A stretch of DNA of 64,000 nucleotides from Cricetomys ansorgei (lineage: Eukaryota; Chordata; Mammalia; Rodentia; Nesomyidae): contig JAMJFZ010001074.1 of the NCBI GenBank assembly GCA_026225945.1, positions 3,371,001 through 3,435,000 of the forward strand, given 5' to 3'. Shown here piece after piece: positions 45,101 to 58,118 of this stretch (the stretch's first letter is position 1; every line of letters begins with the position of its first letter). Both the position numbers and the translations under genes were made by a program. The notes beneath the pieces are model-generated. The model had not been told where the DNA came from. It did no database searches and worked only from the letters and a program-made list of their open reading frames with translations.

Positions 45101-47359
45101 CATTGAGTGATACTGGAACACAAGGACCTACAATGTCACCTCGTCCTTTAACCAAGCACATGGACATGGAACATTCTCCAAGTCAGACCCTCAGGTGGGA
45201 AGAGGAAATCCAAACCCATAGACCACACACCATGACTGAACAAATCTCTAATGAAAATTCCTCAACATCAGAAAGAGAGACAGGAGCAACCACTTCCACT
45301 GATATTCTGGCCCAATCTTACAGTGTTGAGATGACAAAAGTAATTGTTACATCAGCATCAAAACAATCTGACTTACTTGATGCAAATTCTGGAGAAGGAT
45401 CTGGAGAAGTGGATGGTCTTGATGTAATGTACACTTCTGGAACTACTCAGGCAACCAATCAAGGAGACAGCACATTTGCTTCTGATGGATTCGAGGAAAA
45501 GCATCCAGAGATGTTAAGGATTGAGCCAGGAGCTACTGAGCAATCTCAAGCAGCTTCAGCAATGGTACCGCTTCACTCAGAGAATAATGGGAGTTCCCTG
45601 TACCCAACTAGCACGCTGCCAAGCACGATGCCATATGAGAGTCCCACAGAAGGCATTGAAGATGGTTTGCAAGACCACATCAGATTTGAAGGCTCTACCT
45701 TGAAACCTAACAGAAGAAAAGCCACTGAAAACATTATTATAGATCTAGACAAAGAAGATAGTAAGGACCTAGAATTGACAGTTACTGAGAGCACTATAGT
45801 TGAAATTCTACCCGAGCTGACATCAGATAAAAATATGATTATAGACATTGACCACACTAAACCTGTTTATGAGTATATCCCTGGGATACAAACAGATCTA
45901 GATGTAGATGTACCATTGGGATCACACGGCAGCAATGAAGAAAACCTTCAAGTTCAAGAGAAGTCCGAGGCAGCTGTTAACTTTTCTACAACTGAGGAAG
46001 CATTTGAGGGCTCCGGTGATGCCCATCTTGGTGGCTACACTCAAGCAACATACAATGAGTCTGTAACATCTGAGGATGGAAAGCAGGCAGAGCACGTAAG
46101 CTTTAACTTTGCAACTGGTATCCCAATCCCTAGCACAGCAACAGAAATAGATGCTATCTTTCCCACAGTGTCAACCCTGCACATTCCTAGTAAGCTAACC
46201 ACAGTTAGTTCAGAGATTGAAAAATCCAAAATTGAAGCAGCATCTCTGGATGATATATTTGAATCAAGCACTTTGTCTGATGGCCAAGCTATTGCAGACC
46301 AAAGTGAAGTAATATCAACACTGGGTCATTTGGAAAGGACACAGGAAGAATATGAAGAAAAGAAATATGGAGGTCCTTCTTTTCAGACAGAATTCTTTTC
46401 AGGAGTGGGGGAGGCATTGACTGATCCCCCTGCTTATGTAAGTATTGGTAACACACGCTTAGTACCTCAGCATTTAACAGAATCCCCCAATGTAACAGGA
46501 GGATCTGACTCCACACTTCACATTGAAACATCATCTGCAGTTTCATCTCTGGTAGAGTTGTCTTCTCAGACACCATCTTCTCCTTTCCCTGTCTACATAG
46601 ACAATGGAGTCTCTGACTACCCAGGGGTTCCACTCACAAGTGCTCAGCTGGATCCTAGTGCTGCCTCATTACAAGAATCTTTAGAGGGTTCTTTTAAGGA
46701 AGTCCATGCTACTATTGAAACAACCATCAAGCCATCCGGTGAAGAAGATGTCCACAGAACTGAGGCTTCCTTCTCATCTCCTGACCCCACACTAGACATT
46801 TCAGAAGATGAGAGTAAGCCTAACTTACTGGAAGAACCAGAAACTTCTCCCACAGAACTAACTGTTGAAGATGAAACTCAGACTACCCTAGGGTCCTCAA
46901 ACAAAGCCATTGATCAGGTTCCAGGAGAAACAATTGGAATGCTTCCCACTGTCAAAACACCAGAGACTGGACCTGCCATTACAACGGCAGATGATATGAA
47001 CCTAGCAGTGGCTACACAGCAGTCACGTTCTACTTCTGCTTCTGTGGCTTTTAGGGTTGAGACAGGTATGGTACCTCACCCCATCTCACTGAAGCCAGAG
47101 AGCCCCACCTTCCCTTCCTTGGAAATTAACCATGAAACATACACATCTCTAATTGGAGAAGAATCCATAGAAGCAGCATCCGAAAAACAAGTGGCAAAAA
47201 GAATTCTTGATTACAGTAACCAGGCAACAGTCAGCACTCTGAATCTAAGTACTGCCCACTCAATACCACCGTTTCCCATTGCGGACAATTCTAATGAAAC
47301 AGCTTTCCTGATTGGCATTAGTGAAGAGTCCGTGGAAGGCACAGCAGTTTATCTACCAG
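42156..47359 (+). CDS. Vcan: Versican exon 8: GAG-beta region, with one frame break
   Basis: The main chondroitin sulfate region, used in V0 and V1. It starts RMSDMVVSGHPIDSE after the split Gly codon and ends SVEGTAVYLPG. It carries a conserved N-terminal block with two cysteines (42221-42223, 42338-42340), an acidic run EEDEDGDED, the aggrecanase motif DPEAAE-ARRGQ, then a long Ser/Thr/Glu-rich body with Ser-Gly sites (IEGSGEMEE, EDFSGDFSE, AEGSGEQL, GLGSGEAL, GEGSGEVD, EGSGDAH). Conserved C-terminal blocks include TENIIIDLDKED and RTQEEYEEKKYGG. The exon is 5204 nt, one short of 1735 codons: the frame shifts between 43175 and 43192 and the upstream frame meets TAG at 43205-43207. Homology continues without loss in the new frame (PEATTALDSELPS...). 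Taken literally, V0 and V1 would be truncated about 350 codons into this exon, V2 and V3 spared. A single-base sequence error is the likeliest cause. Confidence 0.95.
42260..42310 (+). other. Vcan: Motif EILPEL...EIDIYHS, first copy
   Basis: This 17-residue stretch lies between the two cysteines of GAG-beta. It resembles the block at 45802-45861 (EILPEL...IIDIDHT). The similarity is by eye; function unknown. Confidence 0.5.
42404..42451 (+). other. Vcan: ADAMTS cleavage site (DPEAAE-ARRGQ)
   Basis: The codons spell VPKDPEAAEARRGQ, with the Glu-Ala bond between 42436 and 42437. In human V1 this is Glu441-Ala442, cut by ADAMTS-1, -4, -5, -9, -15 and -20 to make the G1-DPEAAE fragment (versikine). 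All residues of the recognition core are conserved here. Confidence 0.92.
43175..43207 (+). other. Vcan: Frame break and premature stop in GAG-beta
   Basis: Upstream frame: DRHFYILKLPLL then TAG at 43205-43207. Downstream frame: PEATTALDSELPS, homologous to versican. One base is missing relative to an open exon; candidate spots are the T5 run at 43177-43181 or the CC at 43186-43187. Alignment to mouse (HIYIPAT, from memory) favours the CC position. Confidence 0.85.
45802..45861 (+). other. Vcan: Motif EILPEL...IIDIDHTK, second copy
   Basis: This lies in a block of GAG-beta that is much better conserved among mammals (from memory of human and mouse) than its surroundings, preceded by TENIIIDLDKED. 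It echoes the motif at 42260-42310. Confidence 0.5.
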
Positions 47360-50300
47360 GTAAGATGTCAACATTCATACATCTGTTTCCAAGGCTGAGA
47401 TCAGTCCTTTGGTTCTAATATATACATGCATATAGCTTTTCTTGTAATGTGAAATTCATAGAGGCTTTTATATTGTTCAGGCCAAGCCACAGTAATGAGT
47501 CATAACTTGATGCAATGAATGTAAGTATGATCATTTCTGTACTTTATACAGACATACTTTGCATTTCTTTCTGCGTCTTACAGAGAACATACACTTGACA
47601 CATGGATGAAGTGAAATAATGGTCTAAAAATCAATGCGTTTTCACCTACAGCTGAAATATTGCCTGGTCATGTGTCCTATAATTATACATCATAGCTTTA
47701 AAAATGAAGGATAATCACACTTTTCTTCTACCCGTCCCCCCTTTAATAGATGTTATTATGGCAGCAACATAATCTGTCAGATCTTAAATGTTTGAGAATA
47801 GTTAACTGTTTCTTACAAATGCCTTATGGTTGGTGCGCTCAATTGCAGTTTGTATTTGGTGTGATTTCTTTGCTTCAGTTTACACAATTCTTTTAACTCA
47901 GCTCTTAGTCATAGTGTATTTAGAATATATTTGCTTTCTACTTCTTGAGAAATTAATTTCTATTTATTTACTGACTATAAAAAAGCAGAAGTTTGATACT
48001 ACTTCATGTAGACCATTTCATTTAATCTTCACGAAATGCCTTATAGCTCATCCTTTTACTTGAGAACTCAATGTAAAAGGATGAGCCATAGGTATTCAGA
48101 AAGGGCCAGTAATTTGCCCAAGGATAGACAGCCATACCATGGTAAATGTGGTGTTGAACACATGACAATTCTATTCTGATGTCCATGGTCTTTTTACTGC
48201 CCCTTTACTGGTTTTCAATATAGCATAAAATTAACAACTGATATTTAATAATATATAAACCAGAAAACTTGGAATGTGTACTTAGTGGAAGTGATCTTTT
48301 TCTTAATTAAGCCTAAAAATGTCGAAAAGTCAGCTTTCATGGTCTCTTCCTGATGCTATAATTTAAATAGGAATAATAATGGAACTCACACACAACCACC
48401 ATCATCTAATAACTACATGGAAAAGGAAAGAAAGCTTGAACAGAATGGGGGGAAGGTAGGAGGAAAAGAGGGAGGAAGGAAGGACAAATAGACTTTTAAG
48501 GGCTGTGTTGGTCAAAATATGTCTTATCTTAAATTCTGTACTTCAAGTCACAGCTATTAGAATTATCCTTCTAATCATATTAATATTACCGGGACACATG
48601 TTTCACCATGGAAATGACAAGAATACTTTTATCAGAAGCTTGAGATTTTTAATAAAAGGCTATTCGTTGGACTATCTTATGAATAAAATTGATCCAAGTT
48701 AGTTGACGCTGTTTGGGAGGACTTTGTGGAGTATGACTTTATTAAATATTTAATGATGGCCTAGTAATCTCACCCATGTTTATTATTTCATCATTAAGTC
48801 GCAATGCACTTAAGGATATGGACTTAATTGGAGGGCAAAGGAGAGACACATCTGCATGGTCCAGACCACACTATTTACTGAGATGCAGGGTTCAGTCTTC
48901 ACTGTAAACATCGCTGTCCCTGTAGCTCAATTCAGTGGACAGCTGCTCGTGTGGGAGTTCCCCGTCTATCTGCTGCAGTGTTCCATTTTCCTAGACCCAC
49001 CTAGGGCAGAATAAGATGCCGCAAAAGCAAAACTCTTCTCTTAACCAGAACTTCTTCAAGTTCTGCAGGAACAGCTCTTTTCCCGCCAATACTTGTCACG
49101 TGATCTCAGTGATGCCTCTGGTGCCTAGGATGGGAAGGAGAGCAGGTCACGGTACCACAAGCACAGCTACCTACATGTGTGTCGGGTTCTGCCTAGATGT
49201 GAGAGTGTCGTAGGACGCAATCTTGTTGCCTAGGCAGTGCGTGCACTTTTCAAGGCTTCCAGGGAGCGTTTAAAGCTCTTTGGCAATACAAGAAAATGTG
49301 TTTTAGAAAAATCAAGGAAGATTTTTAAGAGAAACTGTAGTTACGTGATTTTTAATATGAACTACAAGTGGACATGGAGTCTCATTTGGTTCTTCTAGCT
49401 GTCCAGATCTTACCTGATGAAGATTGAGTTTGAACTTCTTGTCCGGGAATGGTTCATATTTCTTCTATAATCAATGTTTGATCAGAAATTAGACATTTTT
49501 CATGTGCAGCTATTTCAGGATTTGGGGGATGTAAGATGTTTGAGAATATACACTGTATTGTTATGTCATCTATGTTTGTTTGTTTTGTAAAACTTGAATT
49601 TCATTTATATCTCTGGATACCTTGAGTATTAAGCATTTCTGAAATGATATTCAAATTCCCAATAAAAATACAGATATCAGGACAATATTACAAAATAAAA
49701 TATATGTTTCAGAGGTATCAATTAGTTATATTTAGAAAGTACACCTTAAACTATTTGATTAAACTGACAATTTACGGTTTGGGCCTTTGCACCGATTTCC
49801 CAGGAGGGTTGGTTTCACTTATGTTTTATTGAGAAGATTGGAATACAAATTCGGGGCTTCATTTTAAGTGAGGTGTTTGTATTTGGGGTTGTTTTTATAC
49901 AGTAGAGTTTAATCCATGTGTTGCTTCTCTTCAAGTGTAGTTTAAAGGAGTACAGTTGGACGTGTTTTTGGAAAAGGCATGTTATTGTAGCAGAAGAGAC
50001 TTCAGTGCACACTTTCGAAGACAGTTTCTGAGCATTAAGTGGTAAAAGGCAATAGTAATTCAAACACTGGTAACAAGCCAATCTGCTAAAAGAATGCATG
50101 TTCTGTGTACCCAGCCATTTCACATGAACTAACATCGTTTAAAAGAATACATTTCCATCCACTGTGCACATACGTGTAATCATGTTTAACTAAAATCAAC
50201 TGCCATTACCATGCCAACTAAATCTGCCATAGAATACGTTAGCTGTGAGATGTGGTATTAATGCATTGTTTACAAATTGTAATGATCGAATCCTAGAAAT

Positions 50301-50502
50301 GAATAGATGGAATTTGTAACAATTAGTCGTAATGCCAAAAAAAACCAAAAAACACTCCAGAGTAAAGTTAATTTTTGTATGTAGTGTCTTTAAATTGCTA
50401 TGGTAAAGCTTATAGTACGGTAGCAGTAAGTGACATTTTGTGCTAAAATACATTCAGCCTAGGAGCGGAGGATAATTGTTCTTATTTCCCTGAACGTGAT
50501 AG
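47360..50502 (+). other. Vcan: Intron 8
   Basis: 3143 nt, donor GTAAGA, acceptor GTGATAG with a weak pyrimidine tract. It contains one ancient MIR SINE (48015-48210) and a purine-rich GGGAGGAAGGAAGG stretch near 48450-48490. Otherwise I see nothing recognisable. Confidence 0.85.
48015..48210 (-). mobile_element. MIR SINE
   Basis: The reverse of the mammalian-wide MIR: TTCATTTAATCTTCACGAAA, GGCCAGTAATTTGCCCAAGG, ACACATGACAATTCTATTCT and GATGTCCATGGTCTTTTTAC. It is ancient and diverged, shared in principle with other mammals. Confidence 0.65.
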
Positions 50503-50616
50503 GACCTGATCGCTGCAAAACAAACCCATGCCTCAATGGAGGCACCTGCTATCCTACTGAGACATCCTATGTATGCACCTGTGTACCTGGATTCAGTGGA
50601 GACCAGTGCGAACTGG
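50503..50616 (+). CDS. Vcan: Versican exon 9: EGF-like domain 1
   Basis: A 114-nt exon encoding the first EGF module of the C-terminal G3 domain: [15 protein letters not shown], then [14 protein letters not shown] and FSGDQCEL. All six EGF cysteines are present (C-x4-C-x5-C pattern, then CxC and C). It lacks the DxDE calcium signature of the next module. Acceptor TGATAG, donor CTGG|GTAAGA, phase 1 at both ends, so exons 7 and 8 can be skipped onto it in frame (isoform V3). In the family the EGF modules of G3 promote cell proliferation signalling. Nothing unusual. Confidence 0.97.
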
Positions 50617-50888
50617 GTAAGATGCTTCCGGCTGACGAGCTATGGCACTTTTCCAATAAGTATAATGGGAGAGAAAGGGTGCTGTGAAACCCATCAGCAA
50701 TTTCAAGAAACCTGTGTGTATGTAAATGAACTGTGTAGTAAATGGATTAACTTGCGGTGTACTTATGCTAAATTACTTTTATAAAATCTGAAAATCATAT
50801 TTAGCTGTTATCATGTGTCCTGTCTAGTAACCTTACACCAAATAGAACATTTTTACCCTCTTTGCTAACATTTATGATTTAATTGCAG
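50617..50888 (+). other. Vcan: Intron 9
   Basis: 272 nt with donor GTAAGA and acceptor TTAATTGCAG. No repeat seen. Confidence 0.95.
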
Positions 50889-51002
50889 ATTTTGATGAAT
50901 GTCACTCTAACCCTTGTCGGAATGGCGCTACGTGTGTGGATGGTTTTAATACATTTAGGTGCCTCTGCCTTCCGAGCTATGTCGGTGCACTCTGTGAACA
51001 AG
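50889..51002 (+). CDS. Vcan: Versican exon 10: EGF-like domain 2 (calcium-binding type)
   Basis: A 114-nt exon encoding [17 protein letters not shown], then [15 protein letters not shown] and GALCEQ. The DxDEC start and the CxDGFNxFxC pattern form the calcium-binding and Asn-hydroxylation consensus of cbEGF modules. Six cysteines are intact. Acceptor TTGCAG, donor ACAAG|GTAAGA, phase 1. It links EGF1 to the C-type lectin domain in the G3 globule. Sequence is identical to the versican family as far as I can recall. Confidence 0.97.
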
Positions 51003-51123
51003 GTAAGAGCTACTATAGCTTTGTTGTTTGGTCAGTGATGAGTATTAATATTAATTTATTAATGTTAATGTTGGGACTTGCTCTATAGTCTTTGTATTGG
51101 AAAAATTCACAAGTTAATTAGCA

Positions 51124-51246
51124 TTCCTTGTATGTGAATAGTCCCAAACATACAAACTATAGTGTTCCTTGTATGTGAATAGCCCCAAACATGTAAAGTA
51201 TGGTGCTCCCTGTATGTGAATAGTCCCGAACATGTACACAACAGAG
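51124..51246. repeat. 41-bp minisatellite, three copies
   Basis: Copies start at 51124, 51165 and 51206. Each has the form (T/C)TCC(T/C)TGTATGTGAATAG, (T/C)CCC(A/G)AACAT(A/G), then a variable end with a GTG block. Copies are diverged by roughly 15 percent. Confidence 0.9.
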
Positions 51247-52131
51247 TAGACTTATCTGTGTTGGTTTTGCTCATACGTTGTTATTCTATGGGCATGCTGG
51301 GTTGCATTTAAGGACATCTGGTTAAAAAAAAAAAAAGGAACAGAGTTCTAAGTATTGTTTCTGTGAACACAGTAGTTAATTTCCTTCTAATGGCCTGCAC
51401 ATAGCACTGACTAATGAATTCAGGGTTAGTTGCCTTTATTTTGTTCCCATAAGCACTTGAGATTCCGGAGCTCGTGTTCACAGTCAGCCGTACGTAGAGA
51501 ACGCTTGGGGTTACAGTGCATTAGCTGTGGCTTGCCACGTGCTTTGGGGAAGATGTCACACAACTGCTTCTAGGAAACTCTGCTATTAAAGAAGCATCTA
51601 GATTTTTGGAATGAAAGAAAGGCCTCGGATCTCACAATCCTCGTAATTTGCATTTTTCAGCCAAACTAAGAGTGTGTTTCAGGTGGTTAGCAGTAACTCT
51701 GCCTATTTCATCCTTCAGAAACAGACTGCATGTTCAGTGTATTGAGCTCTGGAATGCTGATTTCCCCTATTTAAAGCCATACAGTGGTTTGGCTTTGATA
51801 AGAGTACTCAGTGCCAAACTTCTATCCCACCAAACAAAATAGAAATGGATTAGACACCCAGACACGTTGTCCTGGCCTCTCCTACTCTGTGGCATTAATC
51901 CAGACATACACTACAATGAAAGCAAGAGCAAAGCCAAAAGTCACCTGGATGGATATTACTGTTACAGGGGGTGGGTGATGGCTACATTTAAACAATTATT
52001 TTTTAATTGTATAAAGTCAATTTTATATTTCACATATGAAAATGGACCGAGCTTATCTTCTCTTCTTGACGTAGCCTGAAGTTTCAAGTGCAGGGAGCAA
52101 GTCAAGCAAAAACAAACAAACAATACTTTGC

Positions 52132-52385
52132 AGAAGTATTTATTGGGCACCTACTGTTTTCCTGACAGTGCAACACTAAAGATAAAGTTCTGAACAGGAC
52201 CAAGTTACTGATCTTGGTGAATCAGTGAGAACGTTGCATGGATGCGTTACGATTTTACAAGTGCATCATTTCAGCCGACAAACAACTTCTGTGTGTTGTG
52301 TTAGGAATTAAGGCTCAGAGAAGACAGACATTCAAGGTGACACACAAGGGAAATGATACTGAATAGCTTAACTCTAAAGCCCAAG
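52132..52385 (-). mobile_element. L2/MIR-like ancient fragment
   Basis: Starts AGTATTTATTGGGCACCTAC TGTTTTCCTGACAGTGCAAC, the wording of the reverse L2/MIR 3' end, and later AAGGCTCAGAGAAGACAGAC with a GTGACACACAAG block. Highly diverged. Confidence 0.5.
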
Positions 52386-53126
52386 GTTCTCCAGCATCTT
52401 CCCACTTCTGAAGCAACTCTCAAAGATGGATATCTCATTTAACGAGCGCCTAGTGGAGTAAATGTTAACTGATTCTCTGAAGGGACTTTGGACCTGGTAA
52501 ACTCTTCCCTCTGCTTTGAAAAGAGACAGATTGCTTCTTCCTTCACTAATGGTGCCACCTAAGTTGCAGGTGCATTTATTTCCTCTTCCAGCGAGTCTAA
52601 CCATTCCCTGCTTCTCTGCTTTATTCTCCATGCTGTCTGTTTACCCAGCACAGCTGTACGCCTGTGATTCACTGCCCGGACACTGGAAGATTTTTCTCTC
52701 TGCATTTCAGGTTGCCTAAGAACAAATGTTTTCTTCATTAACAGCAGCACTGTTGTCTAAACAGCTTTCTGTCCAAAGTTCCTGATGACTGTATCATTGT
52801 TTCTTCAGCTGACCTTTACTCTGCATTAGTAACTCCTTAAGTCTCAGTAACTCTGAACAGGGGACATATTTTGGTGAAAAAAAAAAAAAAAACCAACCCC
52901 AAACTCTAGAACGGCTTCTGTAACAGTAGAGAAACAGATGCAGACAGATTGCTGCGAAGTCAATGACACAGCTTTCTCGGGCGAGAGGGTGAGGTGTTGA
53001 CAATATCTTAAGGCTCAGCTGCTCTGTATCAGAGGTGCTGAAAGCTTTACCTGTACAGCATATGGGACAGATTTTTATGGACTAGTTTTAAGAGTGACTG
53101 TCCAGCTTCTGAGGTCATGAGCAAGC

Positions 53127-53226
53127 GTTGCTGGGTCTTGGCGTTGTAACCTTTGCACTGTAAGGACGCTGAGGAAGAGTTACTGGGTCTTTGTGTTGCA
53201 ACTTTTGCGCTGTAAGGACCCTAAGG
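53127..53226. repeat. 52-bp tandem duplication
   Basis: GTTGCTGGGTCTTGGCGTTG at 53127 and GTTACTGGGTCTTTGTGTTG at 53179 continue into related CTGTAAGGAC(G/C)CT(G/A)AGG blocks. There are two copies with period 52. Confidence 0.9.
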
Positions 53227-53277
53227 CATACCATGTTCATCTGTAATGATGAGGGATTTTTAAGAAAGATCATCCAT

Positions 53278-53333
53278 GGGGCCTGTGACAGAGTTGCCTA
53301 GCATGTGCAGAGCTCTATATTTGATCCCAAATG
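53278..53333 (+). mobile_element. ID-like SINE fragment
   Basis: GAGTTGCCTAGCATGTGCAG followed by AGCTCTATATTTGATCCC resembles the ID/B4 tRNA-like region (TTGCCTAGCATG...GTTCGATCCC). Short and diverged. Confidence 0.5.
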
Positions 53334-53668
53334 TTGAATGCGGTGAAAAAGGACTAACCATACTCGCAAAGTGTTGCCTTTAAGAAATAATAAGAAAAAA
53401 ATAAAACCCTAAATCCAACTAAATACGTATTATTTTTAGACAAAGTTGGAAAAACACAAGAACATCTCTTAAATGCCTCTTGAAAATAACATGCAGGGAG
53501 ATGCTCGTTGATTACGTAATCCGCTATCACCCGGTTGTTCAATTCATGAAGAACAGAAATTAGGGAGACAGAAATAGATTTGGACTTTACAAAAGCAAAA
53601 GGGCCTTAATTCTACTAAGTCATCTTCATACATATATTTGCAGCTGTGAGAAAACTGTTGAACAGACT

Positions 53669-53845
53669 ATAATCCCACTTACTTGTGAGTTCGAATAGGA
53701 GGATTGCAAGTTCAATGTTTGGGCGCTTTCCTAAGATGCTATTTCAGGATAAAGACACAGAGAAAGTCCTAAGGCTGTGTAGATCAACGGTAGAGCACTT
53801 GCCGAGCATACATGTGGCTCTAAGTTCAATTCTTAGTTCCACAAT
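53669..53845 (+). mobile_element. B4-like SINE (B1 plus ID halves)
   Basis: The first half (ATAATCCCACTTACTTGTGA, GAGGATTGCAAGTTCAA) is B1-like. The second (AACGGTAGAGCACTTGCCGA, GTTCAATTCTTAGTTCCAC) is the ID/tRNA half, ending in T8 and an A-rich stretch. The fused order is that of B4. Confidence 0.6.
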
Positions 53846-53996
53846 TTTTTTTTGAAAAAGGGCTATGTTTTATTTAGATAGTACAGGTGGTAAATTTTCC
53901 CACCTTTGTATTAATACAAACTTGGCTTCTTAATATTTGGACCCATGTCCTTATAAGAGCGTATGTACTTATTAACTGAGGAAAGCATTTGTCTGT

Positions 53997-54408
53997 CTTG
54001 TGCTACAACAGACTACCTGACGGTAACTGCTCAATAGAGGAAAGGGGTTGATTTTCCAATTTTAGAGGTCTAAAGTTCAAAACAGGGTGACTCTACCTGT
54101 TTAGTCTCTGGTGAGGGACTACCAGCCACGTCATGGCATGACGTAGACACAGGAAGTGAACTAATCACACGAGGAAGGGAGAAATGGAAAGAGGCAAACC
54201 AGAGACTTAGGAGGGACAGACTTGCTCTTCTTATAGTCACCTACATTATGACTAGAGAAAGTATCAGCATCCCAGGTGGTGGCCCTAATTCCCTTCCACT
54301 CAGATTCATCTCTTTTTCTACTACCTGTTGATACCCCAATACCAGAGGGCCAGTTTCCAGCACATGGACCTCTGGGAGTAAGCTACATCCAAACTGTGAA
54401 TGGCACAG
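53997..54408 (-). mobile_element. MaLR/MLT-like LTR, diverged
   Basis: Antisense LTR-style wording: CTACAACAGACTACCTGACG, GGAAAGGGGTTGATTTTCCA, GTGGTGGCCCTAATTCCCTT, TGTTGATACCCCAATACCAG and CTACATCCAAACTGTGAA. Termini are unclear. No coding capacity. Confidence 0.4.
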
Positions 54409-55903
54409 TCAAGCATTTGAATTTTAGGTGTGTGTTTTTGCGGGGGAAAAAAAAATCATACTTAATGACAATCCATTCAGTGACACGAGACTGCAAAAGA
54501 AGGCAAAACTGTCATCAGACTTACTTCCTGATGTATTATTTATTTATGCACAGGTTCATTTCCTGATGCATTCTTCTGAAATTTGGATCCTAGCGTTGTA
54601 TTACTTATCTTAGTATAAATGGTAGATTTCAAGCTTAAGGCAAGCTGTGTAGTTACAATCTCACAGTATTGATCCCAGCAGGAAAAGCATTAAAAGTGTT
54701 TTCTAGCTTTCTTCCTGTATAGGGAACCTCATACATGGAAATTGATTTCTTCCCTGTCCCTGCCCCCCCGCCACACACAACTGAATTCTTTCAAGTGAAC
54801 TCCCCCAACTGATCAAAATTGGCTTCATTTTGGGTTCTGCAGACTACTGAACCATGTAGCTGTGTCTTACATCCTTTCCCATGAGAATGAGTGAGGTCCA
54901 AACAGTAACCTAAGGCAACTGTCCAGTGCACATTATCCAAAACAGTAAGTCAGCCTCTGCTTGCAATGAAACAACAGACCTATCAGACTATGACTGGTTT
55001 CAGAGATGAGCCACATCTGTTGCATAGTTGTGGCTGGAAGCACAGAAGCCAGAACAACTTATATCTCTCAAATTTAAATTTTCTCAAACTATACAAAGAG
55101 GAGTCAGTTAGACAAGAGTCATGGGTTTGAGTTCCAATGGGGCTATCATGGGTAGCACATAAAGCAAGCATTTGAGTTTGGTATTTTTTTATTTATTAAT
55201 TGGTAAAAATAAAGGAAAGTAAATTTTATTAGGAGATTAGAGAGGTGTCCTTGGTGTCTAAAATTCTGTTAATGATGTAGTTTTGTTATTTTTTTTACAT
55301 GTAACTATTTCAATGAATTCTTGAGATACATCCTATGAAGATCAAAATTATTTCAGTATAGGTAGTGTGTAGGTAGGTGGGTCTGATAGAAAACTGTCAA
55401 AAAATAGAGTAAATTTAACATTTGCTGTTGTAAAATTTAGATATACTTGAAAATTATCCTTATCCCATTGGAATGTCAGCTGTGTTGTGCTTATTATAAA
55501 AGAGAAAACACATGCCCCGATTTGAATTGCTAGGGTGGGGGAAGGTAGTTAAATTGAAGAACTTGGTTATTTTACAAATCTTACATGATACAAGCCTGTG
55601 GCCTCCCTGAGAGCTCTCTAGGTAGGGACCACTTCCAGAACTTTTGAAGTTATTGTCCAAATACAGTGTTCTTGACCCTGTTATCTGGAGTCTTCCTTCT
55701 ATCACGTGTAAATGATTTGTTTAGAAAAATTTTACTGGGAAGAAATTAGTGGCAACCACTTTTCAAGTAAGCCAGCAATCTGCAGCCTGAGACGTTACAG
55801 GCTGGTTGCTCTGCTGGTTTTGTCTCTTTTTAAAACTGTCTTTAGTTAAGGAATTTGCCTTTTCAGTCCAAAGATATACAGCCACTCACTTTGCCGGGAC
55901 TAG

Positions 55904-57542
<1,639 letters not shown>

Positions 57543-58063
57543 TGATGCAAATGAAGGCATTGAGGCACCGTGTTACAGAGTGAGCAGTGCTACAAAAGTG
57601 TCTACAGCGAACTCATCTAGCCATCAGTGTCCTTTCCCCGAGCTGTGGCACTCTTAGAGAGGAGTATAGCAAACCATGTTGGGAGGGAGAGCTAGGCAGG
57701 GAGAAGAACTGTGCAGGATCATCCTTTCGGATGGTTTCCTCTGCTTTTACAGCTTCAAAGCCAAAAGGACAACAATAAATGCAAGAGAGACAAGACAATC
57801 TTTTACAAGTATTTTGTTCTTACACAATCATGATGGAATTCCATTGTCAAGCCCGGCTCATTTCTATGTAGAAAATGGTTCAATTTTTAATGTAAGAGAT
57901 TTGCAACGTTGTTAAATCTCACTCCATTTCAACACTGCTGAATAATCTATTTATTTATTGCCTATTTCTGTTTCTTAACCTAAGAACTATGACTTGGAAA
58001 TGCTGGCTACAACTCCGCTTAAACTGCCTTAGTTTTTCTTGTGTTTTGTTTGCTCTTTCTTTG

Positions 58064-58118
58064 TTTTGATTTTTAGGAAAGGGCTCACTATGTAGGCCAG
58101 GCCGGCCTGCCACTCCAT
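58064..58118 (-). mobile_element. B1 SINE fragment
   Basis: Antisense wording GGGCTCACTATGTAGGCCAG then GCCGGCCTGCCACTCC. Confidence 0.6.

Noticed and set aside
42025..46853. Antisense open frames of up to 120 codons across GAG-beta
   Set aside because: Same reason: shadows of the Ser/Thr/Glu-rich sense exon.
51124..51246. CRISPR-like repeat array
   Set aside because: The three 41-bp units are directly adjacent without spacers, and the DNA is mammalian; it is a minisatellite.
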